DNA of 64,000 bases from positions 11,116,501-11,180,500 of the forward strand of contig NC_092575.1 of the NCBI RefSeq assembly GCF_037975245.1, read 5' to 3'. Source of the DNA: Apostichopus japonicus (Eukaryota; Echinodermata; Holothuroidea; Aspidochirotida; Stichopodidae). The notes beneath the pieces were generated by a model that made no database searches, was not told the DNA's origin, and saw nothing but the letters and a program-made list of their open reading frames with translations. Below are positions 34,432-48,400 of this stretch, piece after piece. The translations under genes and the position numbers were made by a program. Positions within the stretch are counted from its first letter, which is position 1, and every line of letters starts with the position of its first letter.

Positions 34432-37400
34432 CAGTAATTTATGATGTAGAACCGTAGAGTACAAATATACACCACAGTGGCTATTCGTATATTTCTTAAA
34501 GAATAATTACGTTAGCGTATGTAGGTCTAGAAATCACAATTTTTAACGACTTGCTAATAAAAAAGTCATCAAAAACAACAATTTACTGGCTATAAAATCA
34601 AGTTCTCATTGCATTTCCCTGGTGTACAACACACATCAGTATGTATAGAGGCTTTTGATAGCAGCCGTGTATACTACAGAATTTGATGTTGATGATATGT
34701 AAGACAGGTTACGGAATGTAATATGTTTCAACAATGTCCAAAACAAGATTAGCACGTCCAAACTATACTTACTATACTATGAGCATGTCCAAATTTATGT
34801 AAATGCTGGCACTTGTGTAGCGCAAACACAAGTACTAGTTTTGCTAACAATTTTACATTTTTTTTTTGTGAAATATATTACGTACCTTGTTAATGTTATT
34901 AGTTTGTTTCAAAGAGATTTTACAAAGGACCGATTCAGAGCCGTAAGTAATGTTCTCGCATGCGTAAATGATGCATTATTAGTCTGTTTGATTTTGGCAT
35001 AGGCTAGGCCCAATTTATGTTGAATATATTCAAGTTTTAAGTTTATTTCCACTTTCCATATAAATAAACAGTAACAGAGTCAATGAGGGATTTACTCACA
35101 TTATGATGAAACAACAATAAACAAAGTTCAAAATATGCTGTAATGGAAGTGGAGGAACCAGAAGTAAGTAGAGACTTTTCGAGTCTGGACCCTTTACAAA
35201 CAAAAGAGAATTTTAAAAATCACATAAGTACAGAGAGAGTAAATATTGTTAGGAATGTCGGGATTTTAGATGAAAATAATGCTTGGCGGGATTCACAATT
35301 TTTAAGACAGTGCTGGGTGGTAATTTTTAGTGCTGGGTGGGGCCGCCCACTGCCGCCCAGCGAGGGCACATCCCTGATAATATGTAAATACAAGATCATT
35401 ACTTAATATTTTTCTTTTTAACATCCCTTCGTTATGTGAGTGGTTTCGCCCTGCCTGGAAGTGTTAAAATTATTCATATTGTTGCGTAGGAAAAGAATTA
35501 GGCAAATAAATTACGTACAACATGCGCATGCGCTAACAACGTTCTAACTAGTACACAGTTATCACACATGCGTAAGTTGACAGTGAAAAAGAACCACCAT
35601 ACCATACTGTGTAACTCTTTAACGGAGAATTGTGACACATAATTACGGTTACCAGCAGTGGCGTCGCCAAGGGGGGCCAGTGGGGCAAGTGCCCCCCTGG
35701 AAAACCTAGCGCCCCCGAGTGCCCCCCGAGTGCCCCCCCCCCATCTGAGATTTGGGTTGGTAAAAAAATATATTTATTTTGTTATATTCAACTCCCATCA
35801 TCTGAGTTGGTTTTTCATAAGGACAAAGAAGCACAGTAATTCGTATTTTCTTCAAATGAGCTGCGAAAAAAATGAAAAAGTTTATCCTTGACCGTCGGGT
35901 ATCGAAGTCGTAACCCGCGCCATCACAACAGGTGTCGATATTTACATTGAATGTGTCAGTGCTCACGCCATACCATTCTCACACGTATCACTCTTTCACG
36001 TTCATATTGTACAGAGACAAGCAGAAATATTATACCTTTATTCTTCTCTCAGGTATTACTCTTCCAAGTTCATTCTATTCCTTTTTAATGCAGTTGACTC
36101 ATTGTCATGCTGCTTGTGTGAATGTGAGAGTGTTTGTCTGCTGTCTGTGTGTGTCTTTTACCTCTCGTGAATTGGATGCCTGTGAAATGCCGAAAATCCG
36201 GACCTGCTGTGAGAAGGGAGGGTACTGCAGTATGTTGCCTTGGTCTGAGGTTGACAGGTTAGGAGCTGACGAAATGTGAGGGTCCGCAGGCACCATACTT
36301 GCCTATATTTGTGGACCCATATATTAACCCTGTTGTGTAGGGGGTGCAGAGGTCATTTGAGGTCAGATGCTTGTAGGAACAAATGGCGAATGTTCACACC
36401 TGCATACTGAGCCATACTCGATGTGTGATCAAACCTTGGATTGCATAGTGAGATCCCTGATAGGAGCCAATAACGATGCTGAAACCTGTTACATCTTAAT
36501 AGATAATGGGAGAAAACAAGAAGGACAAGAAAGGAGTCGGGGGTCATGCACACATTAATTCAACAAATGTAGGTTCTATTGATAGGGTTAGGCATAATAT
36601 CGACAGCATGTGGTTCATATCCTCTGCAAAATTCTGCGCGTTGTTAAAATCATTACCTCAAAAATAGCAATTTCTAGAGACATCTTCAGATCGAATTTAG
36701 CATCAAATGTGGCACCATTTTGCATCTAGCCCATCCTCCGTATGCGAAAATTTTCCAAAGGGGAGGGGGTGCGATCTGTATCCACCCAAGTGCCCCCCCA
36801 TCAAATACTGGTGCCCCCTGTGCCCCCCAGACTGAAAAGTCTGGTGACGCCACTGGTTACCAGGCTTGCTGCTTAACAAGAATGAAGTATGACACTAGCC
36901 CAGGATGATAAAGAGTAAGCCTATAGGCTAGGGTTATCCCACGTTTAATTTTCACTCTCACCTTTTAACTAAATTTTAAGATGGAAAAGCGGAGAGAAAT
37001 CTTGAACTACAGATCAGTGGTGCAACCGCGTGTATTGCACAATGGTTCTTGGTAACTCACTGACAGTGATAGTCACAGCACCTTAGGGCGGTCGACCACT
37101 CGCGCTACGACACAACGCAACTAATATTATCTCGAAAATAAAATCGTTCTCCTCCGAAATACCATTCAAATAGAAACAGTGTCACATACATTAAGAAGGT
37201 AATGGATGAACTGTACATCGTGTTACTTTCGCTTGGGGTGCTATATTTGTTTTCAGCACACCAAAATTAAAAGTTCGATATTTGAAACATATGGCGTAAA
37301 TTCAAATGCGAAAATAGTTTTCATTACAAAGTTGAAGTTAGCAGTTACATTCGACATATTCATATAATTTTTTGACACTAATATTATTTTGGTCATGCTG

Positions 37401-40400
37401 CTATCATTTTTGGACACACTTATATTAGTTTGGACATGTTTATATATAGTTTGGACATGTTTATATTATTTTGGACATTTTGCAACAAATGGCGTGAATT
37501 CAAACGCCTAAATGTTCACTACAAATATGAAGTTAGCAGTTAAATTCGACACGTTCATATTATTTTTTCGACACTCTCTCTTATTATTTTGGACATGCTC
37601 ATATTATTGTTTTGGACATACTCATATTAGTTTGGATATACTTATATTAGTTTTGGACATTGTTGATACATACCGGTATGCATTCCGTAATAGGGTGTTT
37701 GTAAGGTACATAACTCAAGGCCGGCTGATAGAAAGTACAAGTGCCTCCGTATAAGTGATTCTGGCAAACAGCAAACTCCACTGGCAGTTAAGCGGTAAAA
37801 AAAAAACATCACCAAATTTCGAGAACTGCAGTGGAAGTAAAGAAGGTGAATACATATTGAAGCAATATTCATCATTGAGGAACTCATGGTAAATTGATCA
37901 GCCGTCAGCTGTTCACACGTTATCCTTTAATTTAATGTTCGTGTTAAGGTTTGCAACACTTTTATCTACATAGACTATCCAACAGCAGAAGTGTGGACAG
38001 GGTGATACTCAGAGGTGTGTGAGGGGTAGGGAGGGGGTAGTTGATATATAAGGCGATCCAAGTTATACATTCCTCCCGACTTATTTAGGCCTGGGGCATG
38101 CAGTATAACCTTTTGTCATGGAAGTGCGAGATGTGGTGGTTCAATGATATTACAAAGTAGGGGTTTTGCTGTGGATTCGTTGAAGCCGACTCTCATGAAG
38201 GCGGGTGTGGGGATCCTCCCACCCGACAAAAAAACAAAACAAGTTGAGACGTCAAATGGTGCATTCTGGTTCATGTTTAGACTATAATTTAGTCCTAAAA
38301 TTGAGTGTACACGCAAGGTTGTGCTAATAAAAACATTTGTATTTTTCCTTAGAGTGACAAATGGAGGTGGGGCCATGACCATGCCCTCCCTCCTTTGTTT
38401 GACTAATATTTTACCCAATCAAAATCGCACGAAATGCAGTGAAATGAGACATCATAACGTATTTTAATGAATCAAATTTCAATTGTTTTATATATTTTCT
38501 GATTAGACAATGAATAATGACTCCGTCCCATGAAGACCAACCACATGCATTGTTCAAACCAGCGATCCGCAGACTTTTAGTCCCACGACTCTGGATGCTT
38601 CATGAGGTCTAACCCCCCCACCCCACCTCCACATCCCCACCACTCAGGATTGAATGCTATACGAATACATGAGAGCTAGTTTGGGACTATGTTATTAAAA
38701 ATAATACCTGAATCGATCTCCGTCGGCAAGGTCCAAAGCGTGTAGATATAAAAACTCCCACGACCCTCCGAAAACATTTCCCGTGGCCTGTTAAGAATGA
38801 CAGAAACTTACAACCCAATGCAAAATAAACAGTTTTTAAGGTTTTTTTTTTTTAATTATGTTTTCCACAAAAGAGAAATGCATTGAAAGTCTTAATTTTT
38901 ATTCATGAGGAAAATGATGATTTCAACAACTTACTTGAAATATTTCTTCAGTTGTTGAAAGGAATATGAAACAGTTATATATTACAATATACTTAGGGGA
39001 GGTAGGAAAGAAATGGTCAATAACACACGATAACATAGACTGACTGAAAACTTCAGAATAACTATAGCCTATAGCTCGGTCCACGAACAGCAGTGTTGCA
39101 GTCAAGTAATAAAACCGCCCGAGTACTTAGTACCAGTGTCCGAGTACTGCTTTGAAGGATCCGAGTACCGTGTCCAGTACAGTGTCCGAGTACAATATTT
39201 TAGAAGCCGATTACTGAATCCAATTACTGTGTCTTCAGAGTATACTTTTCGAGGACTATAAATTTCAGAGTAACAGGCCTACCATAGAATGCCAAAACTC
39301 TCAAAAAGATTGAAAAAAATGTGTGCTTTCCTGTAGGCCATCAGCTGAAACTCAAAAAGAGGCTGTAAAATCAGTTTCGTTCCAGCAACACCGGGTCTAG
39401 ATTTTTAGAGCATTTTTGGGTAGTTCAATGCATCACAGATATTATATCAAAAGTTCTCCCAAAAATTTCCTGCAGTATTTCCGTAACGCACCCTCGAAAT
39501 TGGGTATGTTATATAGACATTACGTGCTACGATGCTATGTATTAGGAACACACTAACGTTAGATTTGGTACAGTGTTGCATACATACCACTCTTTTCTTA
39601 TATGTTTAATTACGACTGATATATATTTTTTTTGTATAATAGTTGGGTCAGGGTTATAAGAATGGTGGAAGAGGATTCTGGTCTAAGGGTCAGTGAGGGT
39701 TGTTTTCAGGCATTACAAGTAGTGCCCTCACCCCCTCCATTTCGCCAAAATGGTAAAAATTAAAGCACATTCTCAACTTTGAAATATGAAATACAATTTT
39801 TACACATTATAACTTAAGGGTTTTAATTATAAAAATGTACCACTTTTAATAAACTCAGATATAATGCTTTGTAATAAATCAAATATTTTTAGATTTTCCC
39901 CCTATGTTATGAATGCATTTCGTCTGTGCATGTATGCGTAAATATACACATATAATGAAAAGTTCCTCTCCATAATTGTTACACTCCCCATCCAAACTGT
40001 TTTACACATGTGATCCCTAGTTACAGTGAGATGTGCTTATGCCCCAAGACCAGTGAGCTATTTCTTTTGTATAAATCAATATATAAGTTGACACACTAAG
40101 ACGTCATGGCATATCGTAGATGTGAAATAAAGTTATAGTCGGTATATATCCGTTACCTTAGTACTCTTTCTACAGTCTTCTGCAAAACTAGGTACTTTCT
40201 CCATGTACGGAAACGACATGTTTATAATTCGTATTCCTGCAAAAAGAGTTTCCAAGGGAGTTAACGTATAAAAGAAAAGATCGACAAGGTTTCGAATGGT
40301 ATTTTGAATAATAATAGATCTATATTCTACAAATAATATGAATCATAAAGGTGAATGGTACAACTAAGTGAATAACGAAGACAGTTAACCTAAGCCCCAG

Positions 40401-43400
40401 ATAGAAAGAAATAATGTATCTATTAAGACTGGGTCGATACACTCAATGGTGTAGTAGAGCTGGGCCTTTGCGATGATTCAGATACAGGTTCTTCATCAAA
40501 AGGCGCGGCGCGGAATTAATATTAGTGATTAAAAGTTCATCCAAGGAAAGTTGTACTAGTTATAACAGGATCCACTTCAATTCACTGCATGGAAGTCAGA
40601 TATGGCATGGAAAAGGGAAAGTCCATTCCGTAGTAGAGGTGAAGATAATTAGATGAAATAAAAGTCACTAAAGACTTGAATATCCTTCAGTCAAAACTTG
40701 AACAGATGCACAAAACGTATTAACAATATGAATAAAACAGGTAACGAAATGTTACGGCAAAACAAAAAAGGAACCGTGATATTGGAACAGGGTCAGGGGC
40801 GAAGGTTCCCCAGCAGCAGTATATAAACCTCCGACTGGTTTCAGGACGCGGTATTTGCGTCATCGTCATCAGTAAATGTAGTTGTAAATATGCAAGAGGT
40901 AAAGCATGCCCATAACACTCTCCCCCCCCCCCCTCCCCTCTCAGCAAAAAAAGTGTGATTTGAAGAAAATGTGGATATTTATCATAAGGTGTCTGGTAGG
41001 TAGGGTAATCTACGTAAAACTACTAATAGCTAAAATGAATATATGAATAAGATCATGTTTTCTGGTTCCTTTAAACTCTGGGGAACAAAATAATGACAAC
41101 ATGACTTCGAAAAAGTTAACCCTCTTCACAAAATTCAAACTTGATTAAAATTTCAGACTAAGATATCAAGATTTAACACCATCACAGTTCATCCTCCAAA
41201 TCATCTTCCCCTGCATCAACAATCTCAACATCTTCTTGGAAGTTGCTGCAATTTCTATATTTACATAGGTCTGTACACGGTAGTTGTGCATTCATTCAGG
41301 AACATCTTCCTTTAAGACATTTGCCGACTCTACAGCTACTGCTGACACACTGAAGCAAAACATCTGGAGCAGGTGGCTTCGTCATCCAAGTGATTATAAG
41401 GTCCATCCATGTCCCTCTGGCGAGAGTGCATCAATCCTTTGCTGCAATGCCCTACTGTGAATAGCAGCCTGGTTGGTGCAGCGCTTAACATGCTGGATCA
41501 GAGCATCTTTTGTTGGTGGTAAACTCTGCTCTGAGGATGGAAATGAATAGAACACCTTGTACCATGAAATTCGATATTTTTGAGTCTCACATTTTATAAT
41601 GGGGTACCAATATAATTACAATTCAGCTAGAAATATGTTGCAAATTACTTTAATAATTTCAATGGAAAGATTAACCTGATGTTGCATCTCAAAGCGTTTA
41701 GAGAATTTTTTAATTTCCTTGGGGGAGGACCCCCATATTCCAAAAGTCCTAGATCCACCCCTGAACACTCAATGAACCACACATTGAAGACAGTACTTTA
41801 CCTTTCAAGATCTGTATGTCTTCCTTGTCAAGAATTGTATCTAGTTTCTTCAACATAGAGAGTGGTACCTCACTTCAATGGCAACACAGTCTTTTCCTCT
41901 AATATTCATGAAGTCTGAGCTCATCTTTTTTCCGCTCTGCTGCTTGTCGAAGCAATACTTTAATAAAATGAAATAAAAAAGCAACTTGTTTTGCATTTTC
42001 TGTTGATCAAAATGTAAGTTTGAACAAATAATAACTAAGACAATTTATTTATATACCATGTGATCTGCTCATCTTCTATGGACAAACAAAGACACATTCA
42101 AATTTTGCAAACCAGTGTCATGCCAAAAAGAAGTAAAACAGGCTTTTTTTGACAGTACAGTACATTATCTCTTAATGTTGTGGTTTAAATTATACAATGG
42201 TAGATTATATCTGTTACTAATAATAAAGGAGTCAGATGCTTGTTCATTTTGGTAAAGCTAGACAGGCTGACCATAAGACCTTGCAAACCTAACCTTATTG
42301 CACCTTTGTTACACTTATTTTCTAACTAATATAATATCTCTATCATTCAAATAAAGGGCCACAGTAAGAAAACTATGAAGCCTGTATTTAACACTTAGGC
42401 TAGTGCCCCAGATGGAGAATTTGAAACAAATTTCCGTTCCTACCACCTTATAACAAAACAAATCAGATGACCATGCCACTAATTATATTGTGTTCAGGTC
42501 CAACACTGTGCCCTTTGACTTGGATTCTATCCCTCAAGAGCTACTGATCTTGCATTATGCAACTTCTCTTAACACTTCAACTATGCCACAGAAGTACAAG
42601 TAGAGTCGTGTAGTATGCTTAGGCTTACCTCCATCGAAAGTCTCTGCCTGCTGCAGCTTGTCCTGCACCCGTTTGCAACGCCGAGTAATGTATTGTTTCT
42701 TTTCCCACATATAATAAATTGAACAGGCAATAAACCAGAGCTTCTGCTTGGTTTCCTCGATCTTTTCCGTCAATTCTTCGTTTCAAATCATACGGGGTCT
42801 CCTCTGGTACTGTCCGTTTTCTTGCAGCAATGTGCTTGCTATCAATGAACCGCCTGTAACACTTAGCGTGGAACCCCATCATACTATGCTGTTGAACACA
42901 CGCTTGATCGTAGTAGGCCATGGAGTAATCAGTAGTACGGCGATATAACTGTCTCCGCCGCTGAGATTAAGCCAATCTTTAGCGCAGGATGTAACTTTAG
43001 TCCATCGTTTATTCGTCAGTGCCTTGACTGCTTCAAATTTTACAGATTCAATGTGCAATGAGCACTGTAGATTTCCGTATGTCAGAGACTGACTAGCGCC
43101 CGTGGGAGCCGCCATGTTTGTTGTTTTCTACAAAGATTGCACACAGAACTCATGGCTCATTGGACAATTCATATCACATGGTACATATATCTCACTAGTG
43201 CACAACTTTTGAACGTAAAACGGCAGGTTTCTTAACATACGCAATAAAAAATATAGTTCGATCTTTCGAGCGGAATTGCAAAAAAAAAACTGCAGGAAAG
43301 TACATGGAAAACTTTTGGATCATTAATCTTAGTTAATTTATGTATTCAATGCTGTAGAGAAATTTTAGACCCGCAGTTGCTGGAACGAAACAAGCGAATT

Positions 43401-43676
43401 TCGACCTTCAGCTGATGGCCTACTGATGTTGTAACATCAGTTTTATGTAACTAGCGTTTTACATAAGAAGTTCCCTTAAAGTTTTCATCCCTGAAAGAGT
43501 ACCAAGTACTTTAAACCGAGTACAAGTACAATAATTAAGCATTCGACTCTGAGTACTGTATGGCAAGTACGAATAGCTTATAGCATACGAGTACCTTTTA
43601 TCCAGTGCGAGTACGGAGTACTTTTCGAGTACTGCTAAACGACTGTTTCAAATTCTAGTAATAAGTTTAAAAAAAA

Positions 43677-43717
<41 letters not shown>

Positions 43718-45407
43718 GTAGTTTTAAAAAAAGTAAAAAGTAATGTGTTTTAAAATTCTGCATGCGATCCTGATATATACTTGTGCAGCCCACAGCTTTT
43801 TTGTTACTCATAGATAATTGTTGAAAGTAACGTTGTTTTCAAACTATTGCCGTTATACTTTAATTCGTATAAACATCAATGAGAAGAACATAAAATGCAT
43901 TGAAGACGATCTTTACAAAAGATAGAGCTTATTATGATATTTTGCAATAAAATAGGAAAAATATAATGAATTTTGCGGGTATGCATTTACGAGCTTCTTT
44001 ATAATTGCTGGCTGCCGTATGCTGCCGTATGCAAGCATCGAACACTAATATATTCCTTTTTGGAAAGTACATTTAAACAAAAGTGAAAGTGCCTGATGTT
44101 TCGACTAGAATGCGAACTGAAAAAAATTATATACGAAAAAGACATATGTAATTTTTTTACAATGATTCGCATATTTACAATTATAGTTCACCAGCACCTT
44201 GTAGTGTTCTGACAGAAAAAACAAAGACAACTAATAACCGGAGCCGATGACAAGCATATAATTTGGGTATAAGGATAACAAATCGTTTAAACATTACTGG
44301 AATAGACCTTGGCATGGAGCAAAAGCTTGTAGCAAGTCAAAGAAGTTAACACGGTTTTTCCTAGATCTAGACAATCTCAAATTATTAAAACGTTCGATAC
44401 AAATTGCAAACTTGAACTTAAAGAAAAACTCATTTATATCTGGTACGCGACTATTTAGTCTGCAATCATATATATATATAATACTTCATGTGTAAAATAA
44501 GAAAATTGTATGAGTGTATAGCACCTGTACCTTAGCCCATCAATAAATGTCTTGTTTTGAGAAGAAGAACTGTTTCTCTAAAAACGAGTTTCTACGTGTA
44601 AAATAAAAGAAGCAGTGAAGCGACACTCCCAAAAGAGGTATTCTAAACTTTCCACTTGGACGTTACAAAAGGAGCATAAACTAGAATCTACTTTACCCAT
44701 CAAGGTAAGGAGTTTATTGGTTGCAGTGATTCTATGTAAGAACTTAAATTGGAAATACTGTAGCTTATAGCTTCGGACACAATGAACCGAGGCATGCTAA
44801 AGATGCGACTCCAGTCACTGTCTGTTATCTCCATAAAACTTATAATTCATTTCTTTAAGGCAGTTGAGACATTAGAAATATTACGTAAGTGGTATTTGTA
44901 AATTACTTGAGAAATAGAGGTGGCCCGCATTACATTGTTGTACCAGTCAATATTAAACATTGGAAGAGTCGTTTCTTTGGCAGCCTGACCTTCTCCACTC
45001 CTTCGGGATACAACTGATTAAACCCCAGTAAATAGTAAATGGCAAACAATCTATATGGAGTTTAGCTTTGAAGCGATCGCACGTAAGAGGCTTACCCGCG
45101 TTGTCATATATAAAATAGATATAAGCAAACAACTTAATTGGAACATTGGTAAATGATACTAACCTAGTTAAATGACACGATAGAGCTATAGGAGAAGAAA
45201 AAGGGTGTTGTAGAAGATGAAAGGGTCGTATGTAATTGCAATGAATGTTGTGGAGTAATTGAGGAACCAAAAGATAAAACTGAAAAGTAGGAAGTGAAAA
45301 ATGTGATTTCAGGTGGACAAGATATGCGAAAGAAGAGGAGGCGATGGGGAAAGGGTGATGAAAGAGTGATGAAAAGGACAACATTACGGCTAAAACAGAA
45401 ACTCCAT

Positions 45408-45445
<38 letters not shown>

Positions 45446-48400
45446 ATTATTATTATTATGATGATATTAATTATAACTTACTTTACAGGAACACAATTGG
45501 TGAGATTATTGATCAAATCATTCCTTTACTTGAAGTTCCAGTCGACCAGGATGTTGCCGAAAGTGGTGATGGACACTTGCAAACAGGTATGTCGTAAGTA
45601 AAAACAATTATTGAAACGGAGGCTAATTAAGAGCCAATTAATGATGTAAACGCACAGATCATCGCAAATACGAATGCAACATTTTCTCTGAATCTAAACC
45701 CACCCCTAGATTGTCTTAGTTTCAGTGGCATCGTACCCATTGGGGCCCGGGGCAAAGCCCCCCCCCCCACTCCTAAATGTTGTCAAAGGTGTCATCAAAT
45801 GTTGTCATCGTTTTAAAAAAGAATCGAAAAGTATACTAAATAGTCAATTGCTCTTTGATGGTCGTTGCGGATTCTCCACATACCTCAAAGACGACATATC
45901 GGGATTAGTAATGCCATTACCCTTGAATATGTTTGTCCAAAGCTCGCGTTTGATACAGTCACAATTAACCTGGAAAATAATCACTTCGTTAACGCACGTT
46001 TTACTTTAGGTTTCGCTACTTTCGCTTTTTCTGCACATGCTTTCAAACGGCATATAGCTTGTTTCACCCAGTCACCACTTCTCACGGGCATAGGCGGTGA
46101 TAATGGATCAGCCAACACAAAAATGTTTCGATTTCTGGGAGACGACGAATTGGAAAACTGAGGAATAAATGGCGATCACTTCCTTCGAGAATATTTCCCA
46201 AAATAAAAAATTGCCTGAAATTTTGATCAGTTTAAGGGGTGCTGCTTACTGCCATAAGGCACGGGAAGTGCCGTTTCCTGCAATCTGAGGGGTCTGCCAG
46301 ACGAAAAAAAATTCTTGTACGCTGCGCGCCAACCTGTGGTGGCGCTCCGCTCAGATAGGCCCCACCCCCCTACAAAAAATTATTTTCGCACGACCCCCCG
46401 CTTAAGTTGATCATTTTACTTTAGCTTCCAAGCAACCAAAATTCCACTATTTTGTTACTCAGCAATGGCGCAATCGTACCTGTTTCATAAATGAGTATGA
46501 ATATGTTTTCTGTCATGAAACGTGTATGGAGCACCAGCTCAATAATGAGATGAATCGGTTTTTAATTTACACATAATTCTATAGTTTATTAGACGAGGAT
46601 CCTGTTATATACATTTGATTATCCAGGCGTTTGGCTCATAAACTAGGAATTTTCGACCTACGTACCAAGTTAATTCGATGGTCCGGGATTATCGAACTAT
46701 AAACCGAGTTTTGTCAGTTGATGTGCAAAAGTTATTTGATAATCCAGGGTAATATTTCAAAATTGGTACTGGTATATAGATTTTGTAAACTTTTATCGGT
46801 TAATACACTGGCGGAATATTGACTTATCATTGTTATTGCACATTTGGCCTGCCATATTTTAAAGTCATGAGACTGGAATCAGTTATTTTTCGTTTGTACA
46901 TTTCCGCCAATTTTACCAAACTTCTAAATGCGATTTGTACATGTATATACATACACCCTACGTGTGACGGATAGAAAATGTGACATCTTCCAATCACGAC
47001 AGCATGGTGTTACTACAGATGGAAACCACTCCACCAATTTATAGAGAAATACAGACAAAGCCTTGGATCCATACGGTATCTCCTTTAGCTGGTCAATCTT
47101 ACATTGACTGTTAATCCCGAGAATTATATGTTACTGAATGTGCTTCACTGATGCAACCATTTCCGAAATCCTAAGGAAATTTATCCATGATACATGAGAA
47201 ACTATTTCGGTATTTTTTCGGTATTTTGGTATTTATGCTTTCATTCATTCACACAGGACCAATATCTATCGACTGTGATCGTACTTGTACAATGGGCGAC
47301 ACACGTACTTGCGTCTTCCAATGGAAGGTCGGATATTACTATTCCATGTTAACTGGACTTAACAGGCCTTGTGGGAATTGTCCATTTAACCAGAGCGACT
47401 GTCTAAGGAGTGGCTGTGTAACATTAAACGGTATTTCCCGTCCTGTTGCGACGGTCAATAGAGAAGTTCCAGGTCCTAAAATTATCGTGAGTGTTTGGGT
47501 CTGTGTAAATTCATTATCATATTTAAGTAGTTGTAAAGTAGTTGTATCGAATGCCGACCGAATAATGTGGTTAAAGGCGAACAAGCTTCATGAAGACCTT
47601 GATGGCATGATGGTATCGAAACAACTTCGTTCAACATAGCATGAACTGGGTGCCTTTACCTCCCTCAATATTCATATAAAGGGGTCAGATGCTGAGGTAC
47701 ACTTTCGTCCGGATGGGGATCTTATAACTGGCTGTCGCGTGAATAAGTTGAGTGCGACAAGAACATGCTTGCCTCGTGACTCTCAGACCTACTAAACACG
47801 TATCCAAAAGAGAAGATATTCGCGGGGCAAGGAACCAAATATCTCTCAGCCCCCATCTCCCAAAGAAGAACAAACTGCAAAGTCATGCCTGCCTCCCTAG
47901 GAAAGCATCGGTCTACCGCCCCCCCCCCCCCCACAGCACAACACACACACACCTGCCTTGTATTATTTAGCCATATTTGGAAGTATGCATCTACTTCTGT
48001 TAATTACACTGTTGTCCTTCCGGTCACTATACTTAAACTAATTAAACGGAGTAGGTTCGCTGTTACATTTGAATGGTTCATTAGAGGTCATTTAAAAACA
48101 ATCAAATGAGAGTTATCTGCCCTGTGTCTTGTGTTGAGTAATCATTGAGAAGATCAATCAATGTTTGTTTATTAAAAAAAATGAAATATTATCAGATATT
48201 TCTTTGTTTCGAGAGTGTGAAGCTATACAAAGTTGTTAAGTTACGCTGCACGACATGGTTCAATTGAAATAATAAATAAATAAGACATCTGCCTACACCA
48301 TAAATAATTGCAATTTTTTTTTGGTATAACACACTGTATGTGATTGTTCACTTTTGTAGGTCTGTCAAGGCGATACCATTGTCGTTAATGTAACGAACCG

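Noticed and set aside
45724-46470. Another hAT element starting CAGTGGCATCG
   Set aside because: The start resembles the CAGTGGCG family but I could not find a matching right end or a flanking duplication.
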